DNA of 64,000 nt from Fretibacterium sp. OH1220_COT-178 (lineage in GTDB: Bacteria; Synergistota; Synergistia; Synergistales; Aminobacteriaceae). This document shows positions 9,159 through 17,133 of this stretch, in pieces. Below the pieces are notes generated by a model. It was not told the DNA's origin. It saw only the letters and a program-made list of their open reading frames with translations, and did not search any database. A program made the translations under genes and the position numbers. Position 1 is the stretch's first letter; each line of letters starts with the position of its first letter. Location: the NCBI RefSeq assembly GCF_003860125.1, contig NZ_RQYL01000002.1, positions 1 to 64,000 on the forward strand, read 5' to 3'.

Positions 9159-9431
9159 TCAGCTGCCGTTCATGTCGAGGCTGTCCACGATACCGACGAT
9201 GGCTGCATCAATGGAAGCCGAAGTGTTGCACACCGCATTTCGTGAGGCCGCCCCCGAGACACAGAGGACGAGCTCACCCACTCCGGCCCCCACCGTATCG
9301 ACAGCGATTCGGGTATCACCGTAGGATTTGAGGTTCTTCTCCAGAAAACGCACGATCAGCAGCTTATGTCCGACGAGCGTATCGTTTTTTTTCGTCGACA
9401 CCACCGTGCCGACCACCTTAGCTATCTGCAT
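9159..9431 (-). CDS. Microcompartment vertex protein, EutN/CcmL family (BMC-P)
   Basis: The 90-residue protein has the EutN/CcmL fold, whose pentamers cap the vertices of bacterial microcompartments. It starts with the typical MQIAKVVGTVVSTKKNDTLVG and carries AVDTVGAGVGELVLCVSGAASR, the conserved core turn. Its start lies inside the 3' end of the upstream flavoprotein gene (14-base overlap), so the two are translationally coupled. It is the only vertex protein seen, which is enough for a closed shell with the three BMC-H proteins. Confidence 0.93.
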   Translation of the reverse strand: MQIAKVVGTVVSTKKNDTLVGHKLLIVRFLEKNLKSYGDTRIAVDTVGAGVGELVLCVSGAASRNAVCNTSASIDAAIVGIVDSLDMNGS

Positions 9432-10212
9432 GGCGAGGCACTCCCTCCCCGGAACAAACGATCAGCTCTATGCCCATCCTTTCAGCCGTTTCTCTTGCAA
9501 CATCCGTCACGATTGTGCCGTAGGGCAGGCGCCATTCTCCTCCTGGTGCGTGTTCCCGGACGTCCTTTCCCGTAACGACAAACCGCCGTTCCGGGACGGG
9601 AACAACGTCTTCCGCCGCTACAGGGGCAGAAGCACGGCGGAGTTGCTTTCTGAATCGCTCCAAGAGTACGGTGACGTAATTCCCCTGCTCTATGCCGTAA
9701 ACGCCAAGCCGGTCGATGCTTTCCGCATAGCCTTCATAAAGGGCCCTCAATGCCTCGTTTCCGGTCGGGGGGGCCGCCAGGCCCGAAAGATCGGCGTAGA
9801 TGTCGATCCCCCGCCACAGTCCCTCCAGAAATACTTGAGACCCCATATCATCCTGGAGCCCCAGGCAAATTTTTGCGGCGCTCCCGCGGTTGAGGACAGC
9901 TACGATACAGTCCACTCCGTCAAGAAAGGAATCCGGCATATCCTCTGACGCACTGTAGAATCGGCATTTTGCCGCCAGACCTCGAGAAGCCCGTATTTCC
10001 GGGGACGCGACGACATCCAGGCAACAGCCGAAGCGATACAAAACTGAAAGCTCCGCGAGAACCTGCCGTCCTGTCCTTACGGAGGCGGCCAGTACGACCA
10101 CAACCCGATACTTTTCCTGCCTTTCGCTGCGGAGGGGAGAGGAAGGCGACGTTGTACTGTCGTACCCGCTTATCAGATCGGGAATGCTCATCACTCCAGG
10201 AACCGACGGCAC
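9418..10212 (-). CDS. Microcompartment-associated flavoprotein-like protein
   Basis: The protein has 264 residues. Residues 35-190 (YRVVVVLAASVRTGRQVLAEL ... GVYGIEQ) look like a flavoprotein (HFCD/PF02441-like) Rossmann domain. The C-terminal 45 residues (RRFVVTGKDVREHAPGG...LPYGTIVTDVARETAERMGIEL) resemble a small module that I recall in several microcompartment proteins, including EutT-like ones, where it may act in assembly or targeting. GTG 10212 is chosen because GGGAGGG lies 8 bases upstream; a nearby ATG has no usable site. The gene sits between BMC-H and vertex genes. Whether it binds FMN and what it reduces are unknown. Confidence 0.65.
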   Translation of the reverse strand: MPSVPGVMSIPDLISGYDSTTSPSSPLRSERQEKYRVVVVLAASVRTGRQVLAELSVLYRFGCCLDVVASPEIRASRGLAAKCRFYSASEDMPDSFLDGVDCIVAVLNRGSAAKICLGLQDDMGSQVFLEGLWRGIDIYADLSGLAAPPTGNEALRALYEGYAESIDRLGVYGIEQGNYVTVLLERFRKQLRRASAPVAAEDVVPVPERRFVVTGKDVREHAPGGEWRLPYGTIVTDVARETAERMGIELIVCSGEGVPRHADS

Positions 10213-10273
10213 AGTCTCCGCCCTCCCTTCCCCCCATCAAAAAACCCTCTTGGCCGAAACATTCCCTCACACG

Positions 10274-10561
10274 TCAATTCTCCGCCTGACGACCAGCCAA
10301 GATAACGCGCTCCACCTCCGCGTGCGGGCGCGGGATGACGTGGACGGAGTGCAGCTCGCCCACGGCCTTCGCAGCGGCCGCGCCGGCGTCCACCGCCGCC
10401 TTGACCGCACCGACGTCGCCGCGCACCATCACCGTAACCAGCCCAAAGCCGATCTTCTCGTAACCGGCGATCGTCACGCTCGCCGCCTTCACCATCGCGT
10501 CCGCGGCCTCGATAGCCCCAACAAGTCCCTTCGTCTCAATCAATCCCAGAGCTTCCGCCAT
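10274..10561 (-). CDS. BMC-H shell protein 1 (PduA/EutM-like)
   Basis: This 95-residue single-BMC-domain protein forms the hexagonal tiles of microcompartment shells. The sequence follows PduA/EutM closely: [29 protein letters not shown], then [28 protein letters not shown], then [12 protein letters not shown]. The pore loop reads Ile-Gly-Phe-Gly, with Phe39 where PduA has Ser. The pore should therefore be narrower and more hydrophobic. GGAGG precedes ATG 10561. Confidence 0.96.
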   Translation of the reverse strand: MAEALGLIETKGLVGAIEAADAMVKAASVTIAGYEKIGFGLVTVMVRGDVGAVKAAVDAGAAAAKAVGELHSVHVIPRPHAEVERVILAGRQAEN

Positions 10562-10615
10562 CTTGCGTTCCTCCTCAGAGAAATATAGGTGAACCTGTCT
10601 TGAAAAATCGCTTCC

Positions 10616-10906
10616 CTACCCCTGGAAACGAGCCCAAAGCCGCTTCAATTCCGCATCGGGCCTTGCGATCACCCGGGCGGAGAACACGGTTCCCACATCC
10701 TTTGCTGCGGCCGACGCGGCGTCGACGGCGGCCTGAACCGCTGCGACCTCCCCCTCGACACGGAGCGTCAGGCTGATCGCCTTGCCCACACCAATCACCT
10801 TCTCGCTGCCCAGGAAGGTCACATCCGCCGCCTTGAGCGCCGCGTCCAAGGCGGTCATGGCCGCCGTAAGTCCTAGCACCTCGATCAAGCCCAGAGCACC
10901 GTTCAT
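10616..10906 (-). CDS. BMC-H shell protein 2 (divergent)
   Basis: This 96-residue BMC-domain protein starts MNGALGLIEVLGLTAAMTALDAALKAADVTFLG and ends ARVIARPDAELKRLW. The pore region GSEKVIGVGKAISLTLRVEGEV has one extra residue and no Ser, so its pore differs from those of the other two tiles. It overlaps the linker gene by 4 bases, a sign of coupled translation. Several BMC-H paralogues with different pores are normal in one shell, each serving different substrates or acting as a structural spacer. Confidence 0.92.
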   Translation of the reverse strand: MNGALGLIEVLGLTAAMTALDAALKAADVTFLGSEKVIGVGKAISLTLRVEGEVAAVQAAVDAASAAAKDVGTVFSARVIARPDAELKRLWARFQG

Positions 10907-11289
10907 TGCCGGCCCTGCCCTTCCAGGCGACTAGCCAGGTCATTCAGATCGATCAGATCGATCGTTTTTTCCCCGCCCAAAGGGATTTTGCGGTTCGGAC
11001 ACCGCAGATTTCGCTCCTCCGGTTTTTCGGAGGGGGCGGGAATCTTGATCTCCCGCGCACCGCCAAAGGGCGGAGTCAGGTTTCGGCCTTCCGGGGAGCG
11101 GCGCACCGCCGCTTTTTCTGGAGGCTCCCCGGTTCTCCCGCCCCTTGCCAGGCGTCGGAGACGCTCCTCCTCGCTCCTGTTGAGATTGCAGAACGAGACT
11201 TCTTCCTCCGTGGAGGACGCCGAAGCACCCCCTGCCCGACGGGCGAGCTCCTTCATGACCTGTATCACCAATTCATTAGCCATCAGCAC
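10903..11289 (-). CDS. Putative disordered linker or cargo-scaffold protein of the microcompartment
   Basis: This 128-residue protein matches no enzyme family I recognise. It opens with an amphipathic helix (MANELVIQVMKELARRAG), which looks like the encapsulation peptides that tether cargo to BMC shells. A second short amphipathic helix closes it (KTIDLIDLNDLASRLEG). The roughly 85 residues between are rich in Glu, Arg, Pro, Gly and Ser and look disordered. Two nearby Cys-poor basic blocks could bind acidic partners. It lies between two BMC-H genes, overlapping one by 4 bases. The start may be GTG 11289 or ATG 11283. The role as a scaffold is inference. Confidence 0.6.
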   Translation of the reverse strand: MLMANELVIQVMKELARRAGGASASSTEEEVSFCNLNRSEEERLRRLARGGRTGEPPEKAAVRRSPEGRNLTPPFGGAREIKIPAPSEKPEERNLRCPNRKIPLGGEKTIDLIDLNDLASRLEGQGRQ

Positions 11290-11305
11290 TCACGCTCCTC
11301 CGCCG

Positions 11306-11575
11306 TCATAAAAGTTCCCGAACCTCGGCGGCCGGGCGCGGGATGACGTGGACGGCAACGACCTCGGCAATCTTGCCCGCTGCTGCTGCGCCGCTCTCCA
11401 CCGCCGCCTTTACGGCGGCCACGTCCCCTTCAACGACCGCGGCGACGATCCCGGAGCCGACGTAGTTTAAGGAGGCGAGCACGACATCCGCCGTCTTCGC
11501 CATGACGTCCGCCGCCTCCAGCGCCCCCACGAGACTGCGGGTCTCAACGCTCCCCAAGGCTCGCTGCCCTCTCAT
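11306..11575 (-). CDS. BMC-H shell protein 3
   Basis: This 89-residue BMC-domain protein carries RALGSVETRSLVGALEAADVMAKTADVVL, then the pore segment NYVGSGIVAAVVEGDVAAVKAAVESG and VHVIPRPAAEVRELL. The pore has the standard Ser (Ser41) in V-G-S-G, so it should form a polar pore like PduA. GTG 11584 is in frame, but GGGAG is only 1 base from it and 8 bases from ATG 11575, so the ATG is preferred. It follows ubiD after a 12-base gap, tying the decarboxylase to the shell genes. Confidence 0.94.
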   Translation of the reverse strand: MRGQRALGSVETRSLVGALEAADVMAKTADVVLASLNYVGSGIVAAVVEGDVAAVKAAVESGAAAAGKIAEVVAVHVIPRPAAEVRELL

Positions 11576-11587
11576 CCGCAACACTCC

Positions 11588-12964
11588 CTATCGGCGGCGG
11601 TCCACGCCGTCGGAAAAGTATCGGTCTATCGAGGACTTGACCTTATCGAATCCCGGAATGACGGCCGCCTCGTAAAGGGCAGCCTTATCCCCCAGGGGTT
11701 TGGTCGCGTCCAGCCCCATCTTGTCCGAGACGCCCCGCTCCATGTGAGAGGCCTCCAGCGGCGAGCCGAGGGCCCCCGATACCACGACCAGGTCCCGCGA
11801 GGCCTGAAAACGGGACGCCACGGCCGCCTCCACCTCCGCCATATTGTAGATATTCACGTCGTCGTCGACCACAACGACGTGCTTGATATCCTTATACGCT
11901 CCAAGCGTGCCCAGGATGGTGCTCTTCCCGTCCCCCTCGGCACGTTTCCTGATGGAGATCACCGCATGCAGCCGACAGCCTCCCCCGAGAGTCAGGTTGA
12001 CGTCTCGAACATCCACCGTATGAGCAAGTGCGGCGAAAATTTCTGCCTCCTTGATCATCCCATAGGCCAAATGCTCCTCCTTGCAGGGAAAGGCATGCTG
12101 AAAAATGGGGGCATTCCGGTGGGTCACCGCGGAGACCTCCATCACCGGGGCGGGAGCGACGGTGCTGTAATAGCCCATCAGCTCGGCGAAAGGCCCCTCG
12201 GGCTCCGCCCTCCCCGGCTCGATCTTGCCCTCAAGGACTATCTCCGCCCAAGCGGGCACCTCCAGATCGACCGTTCGGCACCGCACCAGTTCCAGGGGTT
12301 CGCCGCGCAGCGTGCTGTCTACCTCGTACTTGTCCAGCCCATATTTTCCGGACCCTATCTGGGAAGCCAGCAGAAAAGGTGCGTCGTATCCAAGGACGAC
12401 GGCGCATTCAAGAGGTCTGCCCCTTTCGGCACAACGTCGGATCTCGCCCAACAGGTGAGGAGAGGCCCCCGACACCAGGATATAGAGCTTGTTCCCCCCC
12501 AGCACCTGAATGCGTCTTACCGCCATCTGAATCTTTCCGGTCTCGGTGTCCCGGACCACAAACGCACTGGCACAAAGGTAAGGGGCCGCGTCCCTCTCGT
12601 TGGAGGTGGGGACGGGCAACATCTTGAGAAGATCGATCCCGGTCGTGACGACGTTTTCCTGAACCGGCCCACGCTCCAGCAACCTGGGTTTTGAGGGCAA
12701 TGATATAGCTTCCATCAGCTTGAACAGCCGTTTCTCCGTTGTTGTACCCAGCAAATCCAAAATGATCGAACGGTTCCCATAAACGGCCCCCACTACAGGT
12801 AGGTCCGATCCCTTGACGTTTCGAAACAAGATGGGTTGCTCGTTATTGAAGGCGCTGAGCACAGCGCCGAGCTCGAAGCGAGGATCGACCGGAACAGCAC
12901 ATTCCCGCAAGCGGTCCTGAGCCTTCAGGCGTTCCAACACGGCGCGCAACATCTGTCTCCCCAT
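11588..12964 (-). CDS. UbiD-family prenylated-FMN-dependent decarboxylase
   Basis: The 458-residue protein is of usual UbiD-family length. UbiD enzymes use prenylated FMN to decarboxylate (or carboxylate) aromatic or alpha,beta-unsaturated acids. The catalytic Glu-Arg-Glu set is recognisable: Arg150/151 in MAVRRIQVLGG, and Glu256 and Glu261 in PEGPFAELMGYYS, with the expected five-residue spacing. The C-terminal part contains VVVVDDDVNIYNMAEVEAA, also typical. ATG 12964 has GGAGG 6 bases upstream. An upstream in-frame ATG at 12994 overlaps the ubiX stop but lacks a good site. No separate encapsulation peptide is evident. Direct linkage to BMC-H genes is unusual. The substrate cannot be told. 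Confidence 0.9.
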   Translation of the reverse strand: MGRQMLRAVLERLKAQDRLRECAVPVDPRFELGAVLSAFNNEQPILFRNVKGSDLPVVGAVYGNRSIILDLLGTTTEKRLFKLMEAISLPSKPRLLERGPVQENVVTTGIDLLKMLPVPTSNERDAAPYLCASAFVVRDTETGKIQMAVRRIQVLGGNKLYILVSGASPHLLGEIRRCAERGRPLECAVVLGYDAPFLLASQIGSGKYGLDKYEVDSTLRGEPLELVRCRTVDLEVPAWAEIVLEGKIEPGRAEPEGPFAELMGYYSTVAPAPVMEVSAVTHRNAPIFQHAFPCKEEHLAYGMIKEAEIFAALAHTVDVRDVNLTLGGGCRLHAVISIRKRAEGDGKSTILGTLGAYKDIKHVVVVDDDVNIYNMAEVEAAVASRFQASRDLVVVSGALGSPLEASHMERGVSDKMGLDATKPLGDKAALYEAAVIPGFDKVKSSIDRYFSDGVDRRR

Positions 12965-12990
12965 GAAAACCCTCCGGTTTTTCCGTTCGT

Positions 12991-13569
12991 TCATTGTCTC
13001 TGGACGCCATGCCAGCGCCGGATCAGGTTATGCTCGATGCCCAGTGCGTCCAGAATTCGACCGGAGAAGTCGGTGATCATCTCCGCGATGCTTCCAGGAC
13101 CATGGTAGAAACCCGGAGACGCCGGCATCACCACGGCACCACTATGGGTAGCCCTGAGCATGTTCTCCAGGTGAACGGCACTCAGTGGAGACTCTCGGGT
13201 CACCAGCACCAGCGACCGACGCTCTTTCAGGGTCACGTCAGCCGCACGTGTGAGCAGCCCCTCCGAAAATCCCTGCGCGATCGAGGCGAGTGTCTTCATG
13301 GAACAGGGCACAACTACCATGCCGAAAGTCCTGAAAGAACCACCCGATATGGGAGCAGCAAGGTCGTCGTTCTCATAAAAACGGTCGGCATAATCCCTCA
13401 ATTCCTCCAGAGAGACCCCGCACTCATGATCCATCACGTAAGCCCCCATCCTGGAGACCACGACATGGGATTCGCACCCCAGAATGCGGAGCTGACGCAG
13501 CAACGCGAGAGCATAAACCGCGCCACTCCCCCCGGATATTCCAACCACAACCCTCAGATGATCTTTCAT
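12991..13569 (-). CDS. ubiX: UbiX-like flavin prenyltransferase
   Basis: This 192-residue HFCD-fold protein would make prenylated FMN from FMN and dimethylallyl phosphate, the cofactor UbiD needs. Conserved motifs are VVVGISGGSGAVYA (flavin phosphate loop), VVVPCSMKTLASIA, RAADVTLKERRSLVLVTRESPLS and HLENML. All fit UbiX/Pad1. It is the first gene of the ubiX-ubiD-BMC series and ends where ubiD begins, so enzyme and cofactor maker are co-expressed. GGGG precedes ATG 13569 at short distance. Confidence 0.95.
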   Translation of the reverse strand: MKDHLRVVVGISGGSGAVYALALLRQLRILGCESHVVVSRMGAYVMDHECGVSLEELRDYADRFYENDDLAAPISGGSFRTFGMVVVPCSMKTLASIAQGFSEGLLTRAADVTLKERRSLVLVTRESPLSAVHLENMLRATHSGAVVMPASPGFYHGPGSIAEMITDFSGRILDALGIEHNLIRRWHGVQRQ

Positions 13570-14000
13570 GAGCCCCTAATTTCCCCTCGCATTGAAGCCC
13601 CCGTAGTTTCCGGCTATGAAGGTAGGATGACAAATAAGATGTAAGACGGTCAAGAGTTATTTACAAAATCCTGCACGAAAATACGCATTGCGCATTGTAA
13701 CCACCAAGAACGGAAAGGCTCCGTTTCCGGTTACTGTCCAGAAAATCATAGCTCATCGAACAGGAGGCATTACGCTCTTCAACTTACAAGAAAATTCGAA
13801 CATGCCGTAGCCATATGTGATGACTGCGATGAATCTCCTCCTGTCGCTAAGGAGTCAAATTCGCACGTTTGTGGGTGTTCGTTTTGCGATGTTATTTCAC
13901 GGGCTTTTTTCTCCTCCCGGCTTACCTAGATTGCGAACAACCCTGTTATAAAAAACAACATAACATACACTTAATCATTCAAGACAATTTGATAGTCATA

Positions 14001-14014
14001 TTGATTTAAATCAA
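14001..14014. promoter_or_regulatory. FNR/CRP-type palindrome upstream of the ubiX-BMC series
   Basis: TTGATTTAAATCAA is a perfect palindrome and matches the FNR consensus TTGAT-N4-ATCAA exactly. It lies in the 511-base gene-free gap between the TRAP permease stop (14081) and ubiX (13569). A TATGTT at 13962-13967 and a TATAAC at 13945-13950 are possible -10 elements for minus-strand transcription. The rest of the gap is AT-rich and holds no gene I can support. Regulation by an FNR-family protein is inference. Confidence 0.45.
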
Positions 14015-14080
14015 CACGCTCCTAAGTGTATCACCAACCTACTCTCTCGAAGATACCTTATGATAACACTGTCGATTTTC

Positions 14081-15367
14081 TTAGAGCCGTCTTCCATAGA
14101 CCAATTGAGGAAGAAAGAGCGAAATAGACGGTACATAGGTGATGATGATAAGAGCAATAACGCTAATAATTACAAACGGCATAACCCCCTTAATGATAGT
14201 AACCATTGTATTGTTGGTAATAGGTTGAGCCACAAACAGGTTCATACCAAAAGGAGGAGTAAACATCCCTATGGCGGCATTGGCAACCATGATCACGCCA
14301 TAGTGGATCGGGCTGATCCCCAAGCCAATAGCAAGCGGATATAAAAGCGGTGCCATGATAACAATGGCGGAGGAGCCATCGATAAACATGCCGGCAACCA
14401 ATAAAATAACATTCGTGAGCAATAAAAACGTCACTTTTGTCACACTGGCGTGAATCAAACATTTGCTAAGGGCTTGAGGAACCTGCCCTACGGTCAGAAT
14501 CCAGCCAAAGGCAGAAGCCGCGGCTAGGAGCATCATGACCTGTGCCGTGGTTTCGGCGGAATCAATACAGGTTTTGACGAGTTTTTTCAAGTCCATTTCT
14601 TTGTATACAAACATGGAAACAAGGATGGCATAGACAGCTGAAACACCGGAAGCTTCCGTGGGGGTAAAGATGCCTCCGTAGATACCTCCCATAATGATAA
14701 TAGGAATGCCTAAAGCCCATGCAGCCTCTTTGGTAGCCTTGACACGCTCCTTCCATGACGTTTTCTGGTCTTGATAAATTCCTTTTTTATGAGCGTACCA
14801 AACAGAATATAACAGGTAGAGTAGGCCATAGAGGAGGCCTGCTCCGACCCCAGCCATAAATAGAGCTCCAACGGAGGCGCCGGTGACGGCGCCATAGATG
14901 ATCGCACTGATGCTAGGAGGGATGAGCAAAGCTACCGAACCTGAAGAAGTGATAAGCCCCGTGGTAAAACCGTTATCATAACCGCTTTTCAGCAGAGCGG
15001 GATACATTAAACCACCAATGGCCACTACTGTGGCAGGGGAGGAACCGGATACAGCACCGAAGAACATACATGCAGCTTCGGTAGAGAGAGCTAGTCCCCC
15101 TTTCAAATGCCCTACCCAAACTTGGACCCAAATCAAAATACGATTGGCGATACCACCGTTTTTCATAACATTGGCGCCTAAGATAAAGAAAGGTACCGAT
15201 ATTAGAGAAAACTTGTCGATGCCGCCAAGCATGCGTTGGACGATAGCCATCAAATTCATATTAGAAAACAAACCAAAAGACGATAAAGACGAGAAACTGA
15301 GAGCGACAAAAACTGGTGCTGCAAAAAACAGCATTAAAAAAAGAAGAAGAAATAACGCGGCTATCAA
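14081..15367 (-). CDS. dctM: TRAP transporter large permease (DctM family)
   Basis: The 428-residue protein has about 12 membrane segments and is the transport subunit of a tripartite ATP-independent periplasmic transporter. Family features are the N-terminal LFLMLFFAAPVFVAL, the central SGSSPATVVAIGGLMYPALLKSGYDNGFTTGLI, GGIYGGIFTPTEASGVSAVYA, and the C-terminal PFGMNLFVAQP. It starts at TTG 15367 after GGAAGGGGG. It is last of three genes in the order P-Q-M. The operon is much more AT-rich than its neighbours. TRAP systems carry organic acids; the exact one is unknown. Confidence 0.95.
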   Translation of the reverse strand: MIAALFLLLFLMLFFAAPVFVALSFSSLSSFGLFSNMNLMAIVQRMLGGIDKFSLISVPFFILGANVMKNGGIANRILIWVQVWVGHLKGGLALSTEAACMFFGAVSGSSPATVVAIGGLMYPALLKSGYDNGFTTGLITSSGSVALLIPPSISAIIYGAVTGASVGALFMAGVGAGLLYGLLYLLYSVWYAHKKGIYQDQKTSWKERVKATKEAAWALGIPIIIMGGIYGGIFTPTEASGVSAVYAILVSMFVYKEMDLKKLVKTCIDSAETTAQVMMLLAAASAFGWILTVGQVPQALSKCLIHASVTKVTFLLLTNVILLVAGMFIDGSSAIVIMAPLLYPLAIGLGISPIHYGVIMVANAAIGMFTPPFGMNLFVAQPITNNTMVTIIKGVMPFVIISVIALIIITYVPSISLFLPQLVYGRRL

Positions 15368-15382
15368 GGTGACACCCCCTTC

Positions 15383-15910
15383 CTAATTGACCCGCGATAA
15401 ATCTATTTCGTCCATAGCCTGGGGTTCTACCGGATCCGCAGTATTTGTAAGAGCTCGTATTCCAGCGATAACAAACTGAATGGCAGAAAGCGAAAAGCCA
15501 AGAGGCATGGCAAAATAAACGATAGACATTGGCATAAGCAAAGCGGGACTCTTTTGGCCAGTACTGCTGACAAGCATAAACATTTTCCAGCTATAAAAAA
15601 CACAGAAAAACATGGAAATAGCTGAAATAAATTGTCCCGAGGCCAGAATGATTTTTTTGCCCCGCATGGGCATCATCTGTGCGAAAATATCAATCCCTAC
15701 ATGGGAACCTCTACGGGCGCAAATGCTACTACCGATAAAAGTCACCCAAATGAGAGCGTAACGTATAGCCTCCTCTGCCCATGTGGTAGAACTACGAAAA
15801 ACATAGCGCAGGAACACGTTCACAAACAGCAACAACGTGGACCCCAGCAGAAGCAACCCTGTCAGGTACTCCTCAAAGTTGGACAAAAGCCTGTCTATTT
15901 TCTTCCACAC
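15383..15910 (-). CDS. dctQ: TRAP transporter small permease (DctQ family)
   Basis: The 175-residue protein has four membrane segments. It starts with a family-like stretch (LSNFEEYLTGLLLLGSTLLLFVNVFLRYVF) and has TTWAEEAIRYALIWVTFIGSS, the conserved WAEE...R region. GTG 15910 is the start, after GGAGGGG. It lies 15 bases before dctM and supports its assembly with the large subunit. Confidence 0.94.
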   Translation of the reverse strand: MWKKIDRLLSNFEEYLTGLLLLGSTLLLFVNVFLRYVFRSSTTWAEEAIRYALIWVTFIGSSICARRGSHVGIDIFAQMMPMRGKKIILASGQFISAISMFFCVFYSWKMFMLVSSTGQKSPALLMPMSIVYFAMPLGFSLSAIQFVIAGIRALTNTADPVEPQAMDEIDLSRVN

Positions 15911-15998
15911 TTTGACGGCCCCTCCTTAAGCTACGCATTTGGCAGATGAAAAGCGGCTGGCTATCTCTATGTCAGGGACTTGAAGAGCGACACTACGT

Positions 15999-17003
15999 TT
16001 AATGACGATATTTTGTTGCTGTTTCAAGAGCTAAATCTAACAACTCGTCACCAAACATACTTCGATATTTATCATACAAAGGTTGAACGGCATCAATCCA
16101 AGGCTTTTTTTCTTCTTCGTCCAAATAGATAACTTTGGTTCCAAAATCTATGATATTTTTTAAATATTTTTTATTTGCTTCTTCCATCTGCCCTTTATGG
16201 TATTGGGCACCATCCAGACCTGCTTGCCAAACAATCTTTTGCAGGTCCTCAGGCAAGCTGTCAAACCAGATCTTGCTGTAACTGAGGAAATACGAGAGAT
16301 AAGCGTGTTGGAGCTGAATCATATATTTCTGTACTTCAAAAAATTTCATATCGTGAATGGAAATGATGGGATTTTCATGGCCATCCACAACCTTTTGTTG
16401 CAGGGAATTGTAAACTTCAGAAAAATCGATAGGGACAGGATTAGCTCCCCAGGCGGAAAACGTATCCATTACAATGGGAGCTTCCATAGAGCGCATTTTT
16501 AAGCCTTTCATGTCCTTTGGATGGCGCATTTCCTTATCTGCAGTGAGAAAATGCCAACCTTCAGCAAAATACTGCACTCCGTAGATCCCTATGCTTGGGA
16601 GCCCGGCTTTGGCCAATTCTCCTACCTTGCCTTCCAGCATAGCCCAAAGGGCTTCTTCGTTTGGAAAAAGGTAGGGCATGTCAAATATGTTCATTTTCGG
16701 ATCAAATCCACTAAATTTTGTAGTGGGCACCAAAACAGCTTCGATAGCGCCCATTTGCATGGCTTCTATCATCTCGCGGTTGTTACCTAATTGCTGGGCC
16801 GGATAGATCTCGACTACAATACGACCATTGGATTTCGTTTCGATTTCTTTTTTGATCCACTCGGCTGATTTCTGGTAGGGGGAGCTTACCATGTGATCGT
16901 GGGCAAATTTCATCACATATTTTGCAGGAGAGGCATTGCTACAGCCGACAAAAAACAAACTTGCTACGAGCGCGAGAAGCAGACGCGATTTCGTACGGTT
17001 CAT
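15999..17003 (-). CDS. dctP: TRAP transporter solute-binding lipoprotein (DctP family)
   Basis: This 334-residue extracytoplasmic receptor has a lipoprotein signal (RLLLALVASLFFVGCSN), then the DctP fold: KYVMKFAHDHMVSSPYQKSAEWIKKEIE, YPAQQLGNNREMIEAMQMGAIEAV, and GLKMRSMEAPIVMDTFSAWGANPVPIDFSEVYNSLQQKVVDGHENP. The last part contains the Arg that usually binds a substrate carboxylate. ATG 17003 follows GGAGG by 8 bases; a longer frame upstream is ignored. It leads the TRAP operon. Confidence 0.94.
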   Translation of the reverse strand: MNRTKSRLLLALVASLFFVGCSNASPAKYVMKFAHDHMVSSPYQKSAEWIKKEIETKSNGRIVVEIYPAQQLGNNREMIEAMQMGAIEAVLVPTTKFSGFDPKMNIFDMPYLFPNEEALWAMLEGKVGELAKAGLPSIGIYGVQYFAEGWHFLTADKEMRHPKDMKGLKMRSMEAPIVMDTFSAWGANPVPIDFSEVYNSLQQKVVDGHENPIISIHDMKFFEVQKYMIQLQHAYLSYFLSYSKIWFDSLPEDLQKIVWQAGLDGAQYHKGQMEEANKKYLKNIIDFGTKVIYLDEEEKKPWIDAVQPLYDKYRSMFGDELLDLALETATKYRH

Positions 17004-17133
17004 TTTCCTTCCTCCTTTTCGTTGTTGCTTCGGATTTTGTCTAACTTGAGCACACAAATTCCGTAAAAATTTTAATTTTATATATAATTTATTTCAATTA
17101 AATAATTTGCTTGGAATGGTAGATTTTTATTTG

